NCBI RefSeq assembly: GCF_023091745.1
Contig: NC_068910.1
Location: forward strand, 133,565,170-133,629,169
From: Budorcas taxicolor
Lineage: Eukaryota; Chordata; Mammalia; Artiodactyla; Bovidae
Direction of reading: 5' to 3'
Length of the DNA stretch: 64,000 nucleotides
Positions 1 through 12,537 of this stretch are shown here, in pieces. Position numbers and translations under genes: made by a program. Numbering within the stretch: position 1 is the first letter of the stretch; the number at the start of each line of letters is the position of its first letter. A model generated the notes under the pieces. The model saw only the letters and a program-made list of their open reading frames with translations. It was not told the DNA's origin and did not search any database.

Positions 1-577
1 TGCAGATGGTGACTGCAGCCATGAAATTAAAAGATGCTTACTCCTTGGAAGGAAAGTTATGACCAACCTAGACAGCATATTCAAAAGCAGAGACATTACT
101 TTGCCGACTAAGGTCCATCTAGTCAAGGCTATGGTTTTTCCAGTGGTCATGTATGGATGTGAGAGTTGGACTGTGAAGAAAGCTGAGCGCCGAAGAATTG
201 ATGCTTTTGAACTGTGGTGTTGGAGAAGACTCTTGAGAGTCCCTTGGACTGCAAGGAGATCCAACCAGTCCATTCTGAAGGAGATCAGCCCTGGGATTTC
301 TTTGGAAGGAATGATGCTAAAGCTGAAACTCCAGTACTTTGGCCGCCTTATGCGAAGAGTTGACTCATTGGAAAAGACTTTGATGCTGGGAGGGATTGGG
401 GGCAGGAGGAGAAGGGGATGACAGAGGATGAGATGGCTGGATGGCATCACTGACTTGATGAATGTGAGTCTGAGTGAACTCCGGGAGTTGGTGATGGACG
501 AGGAGGCGTGGCATGCTGCAATTCATGGGATCGCAAAGAGTCGGGCACGACTGAGTAAGTGAACTTAACTGAACTGA
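1..577 (+). mobile_element. BovB LINE 3' end, 5' cut by window edge
   Basis: C-terminal reverse-transcriptase region and 3' end of BovB. Translation from base 59 gives MTNLDSIFKSRDITLPTKVH, the same block as in the copies at 17273 and 47025. Later it has the GGIGGRRRRG motif with a stop where the other copies read on (ggatgacag for ggacgacag). It ends in the tail gaacttaactgaactga. Orientation is + and it is degenerate. Confidence 0.9.
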
Positions 578-1439
578 AAAGTTGCCTCATTTGACTTTGA
601 ACTTGAGAGTTAGAGGGAAATAATGGTTGTTCTTGGTTTTTTTTTCACCTCATGGTTTCTATCTATGGATCACCCCCCTCCTAACCCTGTCCCATCCCCT
701 GGAATAATACATCATACCAAGCTAGGAAAACCTGCTCTCAGATGGGACCCAATGGTCTTTGAGCAGGTCTTTCTCGCAGCATCACCAGGAGAAGGCAGAT
801 GAACAACTTCAACTCACATGTGCGGTTCTGGGTGGTGTGCTCTGGACTGGGATCCTACTACTAAGAGATCCCTTTTCTGAAGCAATCAAGAGACGCATGG
901 GTGGCAAACACAAAAAACTCTAAGGACAAAAAAAAAAATAGTCTTATCAAGATTGCTTTTCCATTTTTCAGGCTTTCTCTATGCTTGGAACAGTGTGTCC
1001 TCCAGAGTGGGAGCATGGGGGTCACCCACTGGGCTGTGGCAAGCCACTCCTGGTGCCACTGTTGGGCTCTGTGGCTTGTCCTGAACCACAGAAGTTGTTT
1101 CTGCACAACCCTGTGATAGTAGAATTGAAAGGTGAGGCGCTTAATGGTAGAAAATAGGTTTGGGAGATGTAGTTTGCAAATGAGCTTATGAAAGCCCTAT
1201 AAATATTTTTATGATCCTTACATTTTCCTACTAAATAGAATGAGTTCTGTGCAATTTCCATTCTTTGGGGTTATAAATAGTTCAGATTTTCCTCACTTGC
1301 AATTTGAACTAGAAATTTTAAGATTCATTTTTGTGCGTGCAGATAATAGGTGCATTAAGACATTTTCTCTCTCACTTATAGTGTGGTCCTTCATCCAAAT
1401 GAGGCTCAAAACCATAAGAGTATAGATTTTAGTCCTGCA

Positions 1440-1600
1440 TACCTACCCTAAATACTGGCTCTGTCACTTAGCACCTCTGCAACCTGCCAGAAAGGACTTA
1501 ACCTCTCTATGACACATCCTTGGTATCAAATGGGCATCATAAGAGCACCTATACATGGGCAGTGTTGCAAGCCTTACACAAGACTGGAAATAAAATGATT
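1440..1600 (+). repeat. MIR SINE fragment
   Basis: Matches the MIR layout: tactggctctgtcacttagc, ggacttaacctctctatgac and catcataagagcacctatac. Highly diverged. Confidence 0.6.
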
Positions 1601-1649
1601 AGAGGATTTGTCATGTTGTAAGATCTCAGTAGAGAACATACAGAATGTA

Positions 1650-1722
1650 AAGGTGGATGATGGTGATGGTTGCACAGCATTGTTGTACACTTACATGGTT
1701 AAAATGATAGATTTTATGTCAA
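1650..1722 (+). mobile_element. L1 3' UTR fragment (tentative)
   Basis: tgatggttgcacagcattgt, tgtacacttacatggttaaa, atgatagattttatgtc resemble a common L1 3' segment. Short and diverged. Confidence 0.4.
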
Positions 1723-2841
1723 GCAGGTCCCTAGACTCTTTTTCCACCTGCCCTTGTGGTTCTTGGGGTTGATGGGGGCAGGGTGGCAAGTGCAGCTTCT
1801 TGTCCTGGCCCTGCCTGACCTCTGACCTAGTCAGCTATCTACCATGTCCATGGCCACAGTCACTGGGGGGTTTGGATGGGACAGTGCAGATGACTCTTTG
1901 TGACCCACCCCATTGAGCTGCAGTGACTACAGGCGCTGCATCAGGTTTTGACTCCCAGTTACAGAGTTTCAGTAGCTTAGGGTTTTTGGTCCATATAATT
2001 AATTAAGATGCATATTCACTCACAGGTGTTTTTCAGCCTCTGTGCTTCACCCATGACCGTGTGGTATGTCAGAACATCCAAGAGCAGAGTGGCAGTTGGC
2101 CCCACCTCCAGCACTCCCTACCCTTCCACCCCAGCTCTCCATCACACATGACTGGGATTCCCTCCTCCCCTAAACACACCCCCTCAGCATGTTATTCTTG
2201 CTACAGCTTCTAGCATCTCTCATGAGGCTTTACTGGAAAATCTACTTCTTATTGACTTTAACCCTCTTTACCATCTCAGTGCCCTGCTGACTCATACTAT
2301 CCCCATCACAAATAATTTAAACATTCAACTTATTATGTTCATGCATTCATTGTAACTAATTGAACCTAAATATATTGAAACTTAAAACAGATAAATAAAA
2401 TCACCTTTATTGGAATGTTGCATGGGGGAAATTGTGATTTGGAGTAGTGACTGTAATGTCCTCACATGGGCATTCCTAGGTCCATAAACTTGGGCCTTCT
2501 GCGATATTTAGATTGGACTGCATCGTCTCTTCGATGGGGAACCTTACTGTTGACATGTGACCCAGAGGAGCACGGAAACTGCCCTGAGAGCCAGAGCCTG
2601 AGCTCTGCTTCTCACGAGTCTAGCAAGCTGGGTGCCTGCACAGGGTGGGGCATGCATGGGCATGAAGATGCTCAGGCTGTGAGATGTGGGGTAAGGCTGC
2701 TGCTTAATCTTTTCCCAAAGTCATATCTGCTAAAAAAAAAGTCCATGATTTTGATTTATAAAATATGGAAGCTTATGAGATAAATAGAAAACAGGTTCTT
2801 TTGAAGTTTAAAATATTTTTCCTGATGCTAGAGTAGGTAAG

Positions 2842-2971
2842 AGGACTTCCTTGGCAACCCAGTGGTTAAGACGCCACACTCCATTGCATGGAGAACTGGT
2901 TTGAGCTCTGGTCGAGAACCTAAGATCTTGCATGCTGCTCAACATGGCCAAAAAAAATTTTATTTTTAAAT
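2842..2971 (+). mobile_element. CHR-type tRNA-derived SINE
   Basis: ggacttccttggcaacccag, tggttaagacgccacactcc and ggtcgagaacctaagatctt, then an A-rich tail. This is the cetartiodactyl tRNA-derived SINE pattern rather than Bov-tA. Confidence 0.8.
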
Positions 2972-2994
2972 AGTAAGGTAAATTATGTGTTCAA

Positions 2995-3545
2995 ATAACA
3001 TCCTACATAAAAATTAATTCCAGATGGATTTCAGGCGAATTTAATAGACACTCTAAAGGAAGTTAAGGCAAGCCATAGGCTGAGGGAAAATACTTGCAAT
3101 CTACATATTAGACAAAAGATTAATATCTAGAATGTATAAAGAGTTCTTAGAAGTCAATAAGAAAAAAGGCAACAACCCAATAGGAAAATGGGCCAAAGTA
3201 AAAAGGAGAACTAAAAAAAAGCAAACTTTTGGAAAAGATAGTAACAGTAGAAATCAGAGAAATACAAATAAAAATAAGAAATTTTAACCCTTCAGGTGAA
3301 CAAAATTAATGGTAAAAATGGGGGAAATAGACAGTCATACACTGGTAGGAATATAAATTGATATAGTCTTCTGGGGAGAAGGAAATGGCAACCCTCTCCA
3401 ATATTCTTGCCTAGAGAATCCGTGGACAGAGGAGCCTGGTGGGCTGCTGTCCATAGGGTCACACAGAGTCGGACACGACTGAAGCGACTTAACAGCAGCA
3501 GCAGCAGTCTTTCTGGAGAGCCATTTCACAGCATCTTTAAACACT
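2995..3545 (+). mobile_element. L1 LINE 3' fragment, interrupted by SINEs
   Basis: Degraded L1 ORF2 end: gggaaaatacttgcaatcta, taaagagttcttagaagtca, cccaataggaaaatgggcca, cagtcatacactggtaggaa. Resumes after the SINE at 3374-3505 (tctttctggagagccatttc). Confidence 0.8.
3374..3505 (+). mobile_element. Bov-A SINE nested in L1
   Basis: ggagaaggaaatggcaaccc through gactgaagcgacttaacagc and a CAG-repeat tail. Near-identical flanks agtcttctgg (3364-3373) and agtctttctgg (3506-3516) are the target duplication. Confidence 0.9.
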
Positions 3546-3556
3546 TAACATGTATA

Positions 3557-3676
3557 AGTAAATGTCGCTCAGTCATGTCCAACTCTTTGCGACCTCATGG
3601 ACTGTAGCCTACCAGGTTCCTCTGTTCATGGGATTTTCCAGGCAAGAATACTGGAGTGGGTTGCCATTTCCTCCTC
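3557..3676 (-). mobile_element. Bov SINE (Bov-A body), antisense, with 15-bp target duplication
   Basis: Antisense Bov-A body (tcgctcagtcatgtccaact, gattttccaggcaagaatac). Perfect flanking repeat cacttaacatgtata at 3542-3556 and 3677-3691. Confidence 0.92.
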
Positions 3677-3715
3677 CACTTAACATGTATATGTCTTTAT
3701 TAACCTACTTATAGA

Positions 3716-3974
3716 CGTATGCCAGCAAATTTGGAAAACTCAGCAGTGGCCACGGGACTGGAAAAGGTCAGCTTTCATTCCAATCCCAAAGAAAGACAAT
3801 GCCAAAGAATGCTCAAACTACCGCACAATTGCACTCATTTCACACGCTAGTAAAGTAATGCTCAAAATTCTCCAAGCCAGGCTTCAGCAATACGTGAACC
3901 GTGAACTTCCAGATGTTCGAGCTGGTTTTAGAAAAGGCAGAGGAACCAGAGATCAAATTGCCAACATCTGCTGG
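3716..3974 (+). mobile_element. BovB LINE internal fragment
   Basis: 259 bp matching the region where the endonuclease linker joins the reverse transcriptase: ILQARLQQYVNRELPDVRAG then FRKGRGTRDQIANI in frame. It lacks both the BovB 5' part and the 3' tail; sequence beyond ctgctgg is unrelated. Compared with the 47025-49816 copy it keeps one base that is missing there. Confidence 0.85.
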
Positions 3975-5194
3975 TCAGGGGCTTTGTCTTCTTCACGGGT
4001 GTTGTCCAGAATCAAGAACTGTGCAGGGCATATAGACAGCACTCAGTAGACATTTGTTGAATGAAAGAATAACAACACCTTATCTTCAAATATAAATTGA
4101 ACCTACAGGACCCAGGGTTCTTAAGGAATAAAAGAGCCCTCATAGTAGGGCAGCATCTAGGTAGTCTTCTAGCAAAGAGACATTCTTAGGGAAATAGTCC
4201 AATCGTAATTTTTCCTGCAGAGGCTATCTCCAGGATATCGGGGGCACTGGATGATATCCTGCCCCAGTCATTAATGATCAAGAATTAAGAAGAAGCTGGG
4301 GGTTCCAGCTGTAGTAATGAGGAGATGGCTTTGTCACCACTGGGTGGGCATGGCAGAGTAGCAGCCTTTGGGCCTTGGGTCCCAGGTATGTGTTTATTTG
4401 GCAGCAGAGTGTTTGGATTCTTTCTTAAAACATGAATATGAATGTCCCTAGCAGACTTGCACTCTCCATGTTGCCACTCCATGCCTCTCTTGATTGTCCG
4501 ATATCTGAATTCTTCTCGTGTTTATCTTTCCTATTAATCCCCAAGTTCATCTGAGCTTTGGCCCCTGCCCTGTATGAGTAAGCACTCTGTTCTCTAGCAG
4601 CCCAGTGGGCACTTTGGATGTTTTTGACGATAGAAGGGAAGTTGAAATACTACTGATAAGTCTCAAGAACCAGCTCGTGGCTAGGGGAAAAGGTGTCAGC
4701 TTGTCTCACCTGCCCGAAAGGCAGGGAATGCCTGTGAAAGTCCCTTGACCAAGTTATGCAAATAACCTATGTGGTATAATTAGGAAGTGACCCTTCCAGG
4801 GTTCCCATTGTATGTTCCCAATATAGCACCTACCTAGCTTTATCTGTGCCCCTGGGGCCAGCTAAGGTTCTCAGTGATCATTCTCTCATCACTCACTTGC
4901 CATCTCTCCTACTGGTTAACACTCTTTAAGTCTGACTTGTGAGGACAGAAACGGCTTGCTGTCTCCCAGGATCTTAGAATCGTGTTTCCATTCTCTAGTC
5001 TCTGGCTTTCTCAGCTGGTCAGCTCACACACTCAAGACTAGAGCAACCAGCGCTCTTGTTGTGATGATATTTCTGTACTTATTAGTAAAATATTGTAAAT
5101 AATCAACAGAGCTAGTCAGAATTTTTTGCCTCTTCACAAAACCCCCAATGTCATTTTCAGGGCCAATTTCAAGATCTATAGAAGGAACTCCTGG

Positions 5195-5324
5195 AGAAGG
5201 AAATGGCAGCCCACTCCAGTATTCTTGCCTGGAGAATTCTGTGGACAGAGAAGCCTGGTGGGCGGCTGTCCATGGGGTCACACAGAGTCGGACACGACTG
5301 AAGCGACTTAGCAGCAGCAGCCGC
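5195..5324 (+). mobile_element. Bov-A SINE
   Basis: agaaggaaatggcagcccac through gaagcgacttagcagcagca. Flanks agaaggaactcctgg (5180-5194) and agaagaaactcctgg (5325-5339) form a target duplication with one mismatch. Confidence 0.92.
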
Positions 5325-5585
5325 AGAAGAAACTCCTGGGCCCATTTAGGAATGTGAGTTTCATGTGGAAACTTCAGCTTGACTGGTTTTATATACCCAC
5401 AAGGCTAAAATCAATTCTAAATAGCATGTCAAATAAAGCACAACTTAACAAAATGTTAACAAAATCTAGTTCTAGCCTTTAGCAAAAATCACTATTTTCA
5501 TTATACATTGTTCAATCTGTTTTCAGTGGAACAGAAAATTATTCTCTCATATTTGTCATCATACATGACATGGGGTTCTTGAGGA

Positions 5586-5741
5586 TGAGATGTTAGATAG
5601 CTTTACTAACTCAATGAACAGGAGTTTGAGCAAACTCTGGGAGATAATAGAGGACAGAGGAGCCTGGCATGCAACAGTCCATCGGGTTGTAAAGAGTCAG
5701 ACATGACTTAGCAACTGAACAACAACAACAACAACAACATT
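5586..5741 (+). mobile_element. Old BovB 3' end with (AAC)n tail
   Basis: Diverged BovB 3' end: gatgagatgttagatagctt, an aggagcctggcatgc block, gtcagacatgacttagcaac, then an AAC-repeat tail (about 5717-5739). It is older than the copies at 1 and 17273, judging by mismatches and the different tail. Confidence 0.75.
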
Positions 5742-6180
5742 TGTGGTCAGGAAATTGTTTCATGAGTGGAATTGAGTATTTTACCTAGGAATTATGTTCA
5801 GATATCATTTATAGTTGGTTTATACCAGACTTTGAAAACACCAGGACTAAGCATATCTGCAGTTTTACCTGATGGATTAGAAAATTATGGCAGGAACAGA
5901 TCTCACCATAACTAAGAGATCAGAGTTAACATCACTAGAATTGGATCTAATAGATATTGTGCACCTCCTGATAAGGATGCATCACATTCAGGACTGTTCC
6001 TGCAAAAATGCTCACTCTAACATTAAGGAAACATCCAGCAAACCCCGTTTGAGGGAATATTCTACAAAATAACTACCCTATACTCATAAAAAATGTCCAA
6101 GTCATGAAAGATAAGACCTTTTCCCATAAAGCGTGCTATAGGAATGATTGGCAACATTTAAGCAAAATAGAGTATCAATA

Positions 6181-6382
6181 TTCCCTGGTGACTCAGACAG
6201 TAAAGAATCTGCCTGCAATACAGGAGACCTGGGTTCAATCCCTGGATGGGGAAGGTCCCCTGAAGGAGAGCATGGCAACCCACTCCAGTATTCTTGCCTA
6301 GAGAATTCCATGGACAGAGTAGCCTGGTGGGGTACAGTCCATGGGTACTGTCCAAAGAGTCAGACACGACTGAGAACTAACA
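6181..6382 (+). mobile_element. Bov-tA SINE
   Basis: tRNA-derived head ttccctggtgactcagacag and gacctgggttcaatccctgg, then Bov-A body to agtcagacacgactgagaac. Confidence 0.92.
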
Positions 6383-8117
6383 GCCCTGAAGTATTTGGGG
6401 ATAAGGGGAATCTTCTCTGTAACTTGTTCTCAACAGTTTTGAAAGAGAAAGAAAAGAAAAAGCAAGTGGTAGAGTGTTATTAGCTGGGAAATCTGGGTGA
6501 AGGAGATGTAAGAATACTTTGTGCAAGATCTTGGCACTTTTCTCTAAATCTGAAATTATGTTTAAATAATTTTTTTAAGAAATGACACCAATGGGGTCAT
6601 ACTCGTGAACTCAACCCCAGGTTGATATTTGTGAACTTATCAACCTGAGGATGCATTCCCTTAGTGTACCCTTAGCATACATTTGTGCTTTGGGCCCAGA
6701 GAGGCCAGGGAGGACCATAAGGCCGCTGCTGAATGAAGAACAGAGGGGAGAAGGTATATGGAGAGGCTGGGCTTGGTTGGGAGGCCCAGACTGAACACAG
6801 TTTTATTTGCCTGCTGCTTTTTTCCAAGCCAGGTAGCAAGGCCCCTAGAGGAAAGCTCACTTGGCACAGGTCCTCAGGAAAGACAGGGCCAGGCTAAGAC
6901 TATAGGGTCTCAAGTTGTATTAAGTCCTGGAAACCCTTAATCTTAACAGTTTCTTTCCTACGTACCCTCCCCACCACACACAAAAATGTAGTTTCAAATA
7001 AAAGGACCCTGAAAACCCAGTCATTGACCACCTGTTACTTCCTCCAGATAACGTAGTTCCCTCCTCTTTCGTCTTGCCTCAGGTTCCCTAGGAGAATTTC
7101 CACTGTGACATTTTCAGTTAAGTAGCACATAATTGAAGTCTTAATGTTCCAGCAGCACCCTGCTTAGCTCTTTCCCTCCCTCTCTGTAATTAAGCCTGGC
7201 ATGGTTACCTTTGGTTAAGGTTACTACTGAAGGGCACATTATAAGTTGAATTCAGGTCAGGCTTCCCATTGGCTCCTGCGTAGACTCTGATGTGATAGCA
7301 CATAGCCAAAAATAACTGGTCTGGACTATAACTTATCTCTTGCTTTGGTGTTCATAGGAGGTTTTGAGTTTGACTATCAACCCCTGTTTTCAGGATACCA
7401 TCCTCAGGAATCCAATTTACTTTTTGTATTCCAGTCTGAGATGGAATAATAGCCAAGACTGATGCTAACAACCCTGCCTTCTATAACATATTAATAGAAT
7501 TTAGTAAATATTCCCTTTGAAGAGTCATCTACATGAGCATGTTAATTAGCATATTAAAGTTTCCTAGAAGTCCTACAGAAAGGAAACAGGTAGTTTCTTT
7601 AACCCATCTTTTTAATTGATTGGGTGACACTTTGAACAGCATAAGGAACAGGAAGCAGTAGCCTACATGGATAGTCAAATTGCTAAGTTTAAGAGATGAG
7701 CACCTCAACAACATTTCTTAGAGGTCTTAGAGGTCTCAACAACCTTTTCGTAGAGGTCTCTGGGTCTGAAAATAATCAAACTCCAATGAATTCTTTTGCT
7801 TTGTCCTTAGCTATTCATCACCAGCTACTTAATGAGCACCTCTGTAACCAAAGGGCTTCTGCTGGGGATATAAAGATGGAGGGCATCTCTGTCCTCAAGG
7901 ACATTCCTTAGAGTTAGGGAGGTAAAGGACACAAGCATGTATCAGTGCCAAATGAATGGCATGAGAGATACTCCCAGAAAAACAGGAGGATTATGCTGAG
8001 CTTAGTCACCTAAGAACTCCTAGGTAGGCTTTAGACAAGCCGAGAGGCTGCAGAGTGGCTTGAGCAAAGAGAAATGCAGTGAACTGAATAATTAGCTGAA
8101 AGCAGATGGCTCATATA

Positions 8118-8310
8118 GGATAGCTGTTTCTAAACCTTAACATACACCAAAATTACTTGCAGGGCTTGTTTAGAACACAAGAGTGCTGAGCCACCCTCTT
8201 AATTCTCATCTGGTACCTCAGGAGCAGGACGCAAGATTTTGCATTTCTAACAAGTACCCAGATGATGGTTATCTTGCTGGTCTGGGGACCACAGTTTGAG
8301 AACCTTGGAT
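8118..8310 (+). mobile_element. MER5A-type hAT-Charlie DNA transposon
   Basis: Near full length by memory of the consensus: tttctaaaccttaacataca, cagggcttgtttagaacaca, gattttgcatttctaacaag, ggtctggggaccacagtttg, with ends (tttctaaacctta / agtttgagaacctt) reflecting the inverted repeats. Non-autonomous; ancient in placental mammals. Confidence 0.8.
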
Positions 8311-8838
8311 TATCAAAGAGTGGAAGCTCAGAGAGCTGGAATTGTGAGCTCGGGCCTGACCATGGAGTGCCTTAAATGGCAGGCTAAGTTAGACTTTGTT
8401 AGTCAAGTTTTAAATGGGGACTTGACCAAAGTGATAGAATTGTTCTCGTAGTAGAGAGACAGCAAATAGATAAGAGAAAAAGAGCAGCTTCAGAGAGACC
8501 AGTTTGGAGGTTGTTGTTAACACACAGTTAAAACAAGAGGATTCAAAGTCTCTGAATTAGGGCAGTGACAGCAGGAATGGGAAGAGAAATATCCTTGCAG
8601 AAACCTTTGTGAATGAAGAGTCTGCTTGCAGGACAGAAAAACTGAAAGATAGTCTTGGTCATTCTCTGAGAGTCTTCAGTTAAATACAGTAACTTACATA
8701 ATGTCATTTGAGGCTTTATGTGTATTACTGGAGCTGAACTTGTTTATGTTCACACATTCTGAAAAGTGGGAAATGTTACCATGTTAGGTAATAGGGTAAG
8801 GCTATTTTTGAGAGCTTACATTTAACTTGTGTGTGGGC

Positions 8839-9048
8839 TGTGTGCTTAGTCACTCAGTTGTGTCCGACTCTTTGTGACCCCATGGGCTGTAGCCCGCCAG
8901 GCTCCTCTGTCCATGGAGATTCTCCAGGCATGAATACTGGAGTGGGTTGCCATGCCCTCCTCCAGGGGATCTTCCCAGCCCAGGGATCGAACCCAGGTCT
9001 CCTCATTGCAGACAGGTTCTTCACCATCTGAGCCACCAGGGAAGCCCA
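8839..9048 (-). mobile_element. Bov-tA SINE, antisense
   Basis: Reverse complement of Bov-tA: cttagtcactcagttgtgtc, ggatcgaacccaggtctcct, ctgagccaccagggaagccc. Confidence 0.93.
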
Positions 9049-9784
9049 CCTGTGAGCCTCTTTGAAGGCTTAGGAGAAAGCAGTGGTGTGGATACATCCT
9101 GGACTCGGGAGCGGCCCTTAATGCCAGGAGAATTTGGCTTCCTCGCCAGGCCTGGCACTTGGAAGCATGGCCTATGAGGAGAAGAAGCCAGAAGAAGACA
9201 CCTTCCCCAGCCTTGGGACCTGACAGGTGCTTGTGCTGTAATAGAAGACTTCCTTGTGCTCATGATATGTTTATAGAAGAAAACTCGGCTCCTACTGATC
9301 TGCTGATTCCTGTGGCCCTATTACAACTAGAAACCATTACTTAAACAAAAATTCTGTATTTAGGTTTTAGACTAATATGTAGTTTGACACTAATAGGTTT
9401 CATACTAGTAATTCTGTATTTAGGTTTTATCTTTCTTCAGTCTCATTTTAGGGAAGTTTTACCACATTCTTTTGGTGGTGATGTTTTGAACCATTCGGAA
9501 GCCTTTTAGGAGAGTTTCCTATTCCACAGTTTAGAAAAAAAAAAAATGTGCATTTCCTCTCCAGAGGCTGTGGACAAATCTCAGAGATAAAATAACATTG
9601 ATGAAACTAATATCTAGAATATCTGCTCTTGGAAGAGAAGTAGAGCTGTGTATTCACTGACTTTTGCCTGATCTGATGTGTCAAGATTCAGAATTCTTTG
9701 CCCTTAACTTCCAGAGCCAAGTAGGGGGAATAGTTTATCACATGAGCCAGTGTGAGAACCTGTGACAGCCATGGTGTAGCATGT

Positions 9785-10890
9785 TTCAGTTCAGTTCAGT
9801 CACTCAATCATGTCCGATTCTTTGTGACTCCATGGACTGCAGTACACCAGGCGCCCCTGTCTATCACCAGCTCCTGGAGCTTGCTCAAACTCTTGTCCAG
9901 TTGAGTCGGTGGTGCCATCCAACCGTCTCATCCTCTGTCGTCCCCTTCTTCTCCTGCCTTCAGTCTTTCCCAGCATCACGGTCTTTTCCAATGAGTCAGT
10001 TCTTTGCATCCGGTGGCCAAAGTATTGGAGCTGCAGCTTCAGCATCAGTCCTTCCAATGAACATTCAGGACTAATTTCCTTTAGGATTGACGAGTTTGAT
10101 CTCCTTGCAGTCCAAGGGACTCTCAAGAGTCTTCTCCAACACCACAGTTCAAAAGCATCAGTTCTTTGGTGCTCAGCTTTCTTTATGATCCAACTCTCAC
10201 ATCCATATATGACTACTGGAAAAACCATAGCTTTGACTAGATGGACCTTTGTTGGCAAAATAATGTCTCTGCTTTTTAATATGCTGTCTAGGTTTGTCAT
10301 AGCTTTTCTTCCAAGGAGCAAGTGTCTTTTAATTTTGTGGCTGTAGTCACCATCTGCAGTGATTTTGGAGCCCAAGAAAATATAAGTCTGTCACTGTTTC
10401 CATTGTTTCCTCATCTATTTGCCGTGAAGTGATAGGACCAGTTGCCATGATCTTAGTTTTTTGAACGTTCAATTGTTAGCCAGCTTTTTCACTCTCCTCT
10501 TTCACTTTCATCAAGAGGCTCTTTAGTGCCTCTTCACTTTCTGCCATAAGGGTGGTGTCATCTGCATATCTGAGGTGATTGATATTTCTCCTGGCAATCT
10601 TGATTGTAGCTTGTGCTTCATCCAGCCTGGCATTTTGCATGATGTACTCTGCATACAAGTTAAATAAGCAGGTTGACAATATACAGCCTTGATGTCCTCC
10701 TTTCCCAATTTTGAACCAGTCCATTATTCCATATCCAGTTCTAACTGTTGCTTCTTGAGCTGCATACAGATTTCTCAGGAAGTAGATAAGGTGGTCTAGT
10801 ATTCCCGTCTCTTTCTAAGAATTTTCCACAGTTTGTTGTGATCCATACAGTCAAAGGCTTTGGTGTAGTCAATAAAGCAGCAGCAGATGC
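9785..10890 (-). mobile_element. BovB LINE 3' portion, antisense
   Basis: About 1.1 kb of BovB on the - strand. The + strand opens with the reversed tail (ttcagttcagttcagtcact). - strand frames encode LYAEYIMQNARLDEAQATIK-like and KAMTNLDSILKSRDIILPTK-like blocks, the RT active-site block reading LRYADDTTLMAESEE, broken by frameshifts. The 5' truncation is near 10888, where CAG repeats replace the BovB sequence. Diverged subfamily (SSILKEISPECSLEGLMLK). Confidence 0.88.
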
Positions 10891-11433
10891 TTGTCTGGGT
10901 TGGGGGAGGGGATGGACTCAGTGCCCTTTGATGTCTCTCCTCCCTCTGCCTCTGGCTCAAAGAGAAGATTACACAGGTGAAACTGAGGCCAAGGAAACCT
11001 GACAATGAGCAGTTGGAGATTTTATTTTACTCTGCATCCAGTGGCATCCTGCCAGGAGTCAAAGTAGAAAGTGTGGGAACAGGGCACTGAAGCAACCAGC
11101 AGTAGTCAATGGAGATCTGGACTGAATTAGAACAGAATTCCAAATAATTCATCTATATTAGAGCTAGGGGTGCTGACTTTTCACTCTCGTGGAGATTGCT
11201 TTGTCTGTTGGAGAAGATCCTGATATGAAGAACTAACGTCCCAGTGGGCTTTGACGATGAAAAGGATTCCTGCCCTATATGGATGCCACTGGGATTTGGA
11301 ATTGTCCCTGTGATTCAGATCTCTGTGCACATACTCCCAGGATAGGACCAGCGGGGAAGAGAAGGGGACCAATAAGTAGAAAGTAAATAAGAGAGAGCTC
11401 AGAAACTTAACACAATATTGTTAGTCAATCACG

Positions 11434-11638
11434 TGTGCTAAGTCACTTCTGACTCTGTGACCCCATGGACTGTAGCCCACAAGACTTCTCTGTCCGTGGG
11501 ATTCTCCAGGCGAGAATACTGGAGTGGGTTGCCATTCCCTTCTCCAGAGGATCTTCCCAGCCCAAGGATCGAACCCAAGTCTCTTATGTCCCCTGCACTG
11601 GAAGGCAGCTTCTTTACCACTAGTGCCCCCTGGGAAGC
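11434..11638 (-). mobile_element. Bov-tA SINE, antisense
   Basis: gtgctaagtcacttctgact at the left, ggatcgaacccaagtctctt and taccactagtgccccctggg at the right. Confidence 0.92.
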
Positions 11639-12537
11639 TAGTACAGTCAACCATACTCCAATATAAAATTTAAAAAAATTTTTTTAAACATAGAGCCCAA
11701 AGCCATGTGCTTTTGAGGCTCAGAGTGGACCTTCATTTTGTATTTTTAATTTAATGAGAAAAATAAGATAGATATTATAAATCATAGAGATCTGAATGTT
11801 AAAAATATATTTTAAAAAGCATAAAAATAGCCTGAGTAGAGTGGTGAAGAATGATAAGTTGGCAAGGGGCTTACTGAAGAAGAAATTCCTGAACTAAGTG
11901 TGTAAAAGCTATGACTTAATAAGCAGGAAGCAGGGTTTGCACCATGCATTTGGGACTTGAATCAGGCTAAGAGGGAGGCAGGGAGTATCCTGAGCCTGGC
12001 TTTTGCCAGCCTTAGTCTAAGGTTGTGGTAGGAGCAATGGCAAGGGCAACAAGTTTCCTAGTTTTTGGACCAGGCTGATTCTCCCACTCCCACATGCCCT
12101 GTTGCTGTCACCGTAGCAACTTTCCCCTGCTACCAGGCGGCCCAGACACCAAGATGGGCAACCAAGTGGTTTTCAAGGAAGTCAGCCATGCCAGGCACTG
12201 GTGGTGCCTTGCCTCAGGACCTCATTGGAAAGTACAACCAGGAGACTATTTTTGCTCAACATTCTGCTAAAAGACCTGCCAGGGCCCTTCTGTTGTATCA
12301 TGAAGGACACACTAATACGGTAGGTTTTGTGCTCTCCGTGCTTATAAACAATTGTATTTATGGGTTTATTACCCAGAGAATTTCACCCTTGACCTTCCCA
12401 TCATACACCCTTCTCTAGATGTGCAATTTCCAGTGTGGAAAAAAAAAAAGGGTGTGATACTTCTGATTTTTATATTAAGTAAATTATTTATAGAAAGCCA
12501 AAGAAAGCAGAAATGTTTGGGCATATATAATTTCTAT

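Noticed and set aside
3490..3510. CAG trinucleotide repeats as possible expansion loci
   Set aside because: The CAG runs here and at 5311, 12540 and 34579 are the normal 3' ends of Bov-A SINEs and are short.
6181..6260. tRNA genes in the heads of Bov-tA SINEs
   Set aside because: These are tRNA-derived SINE heads with diverged box sequences, fused to the Bov-A body; none is a functional tRNA gene.
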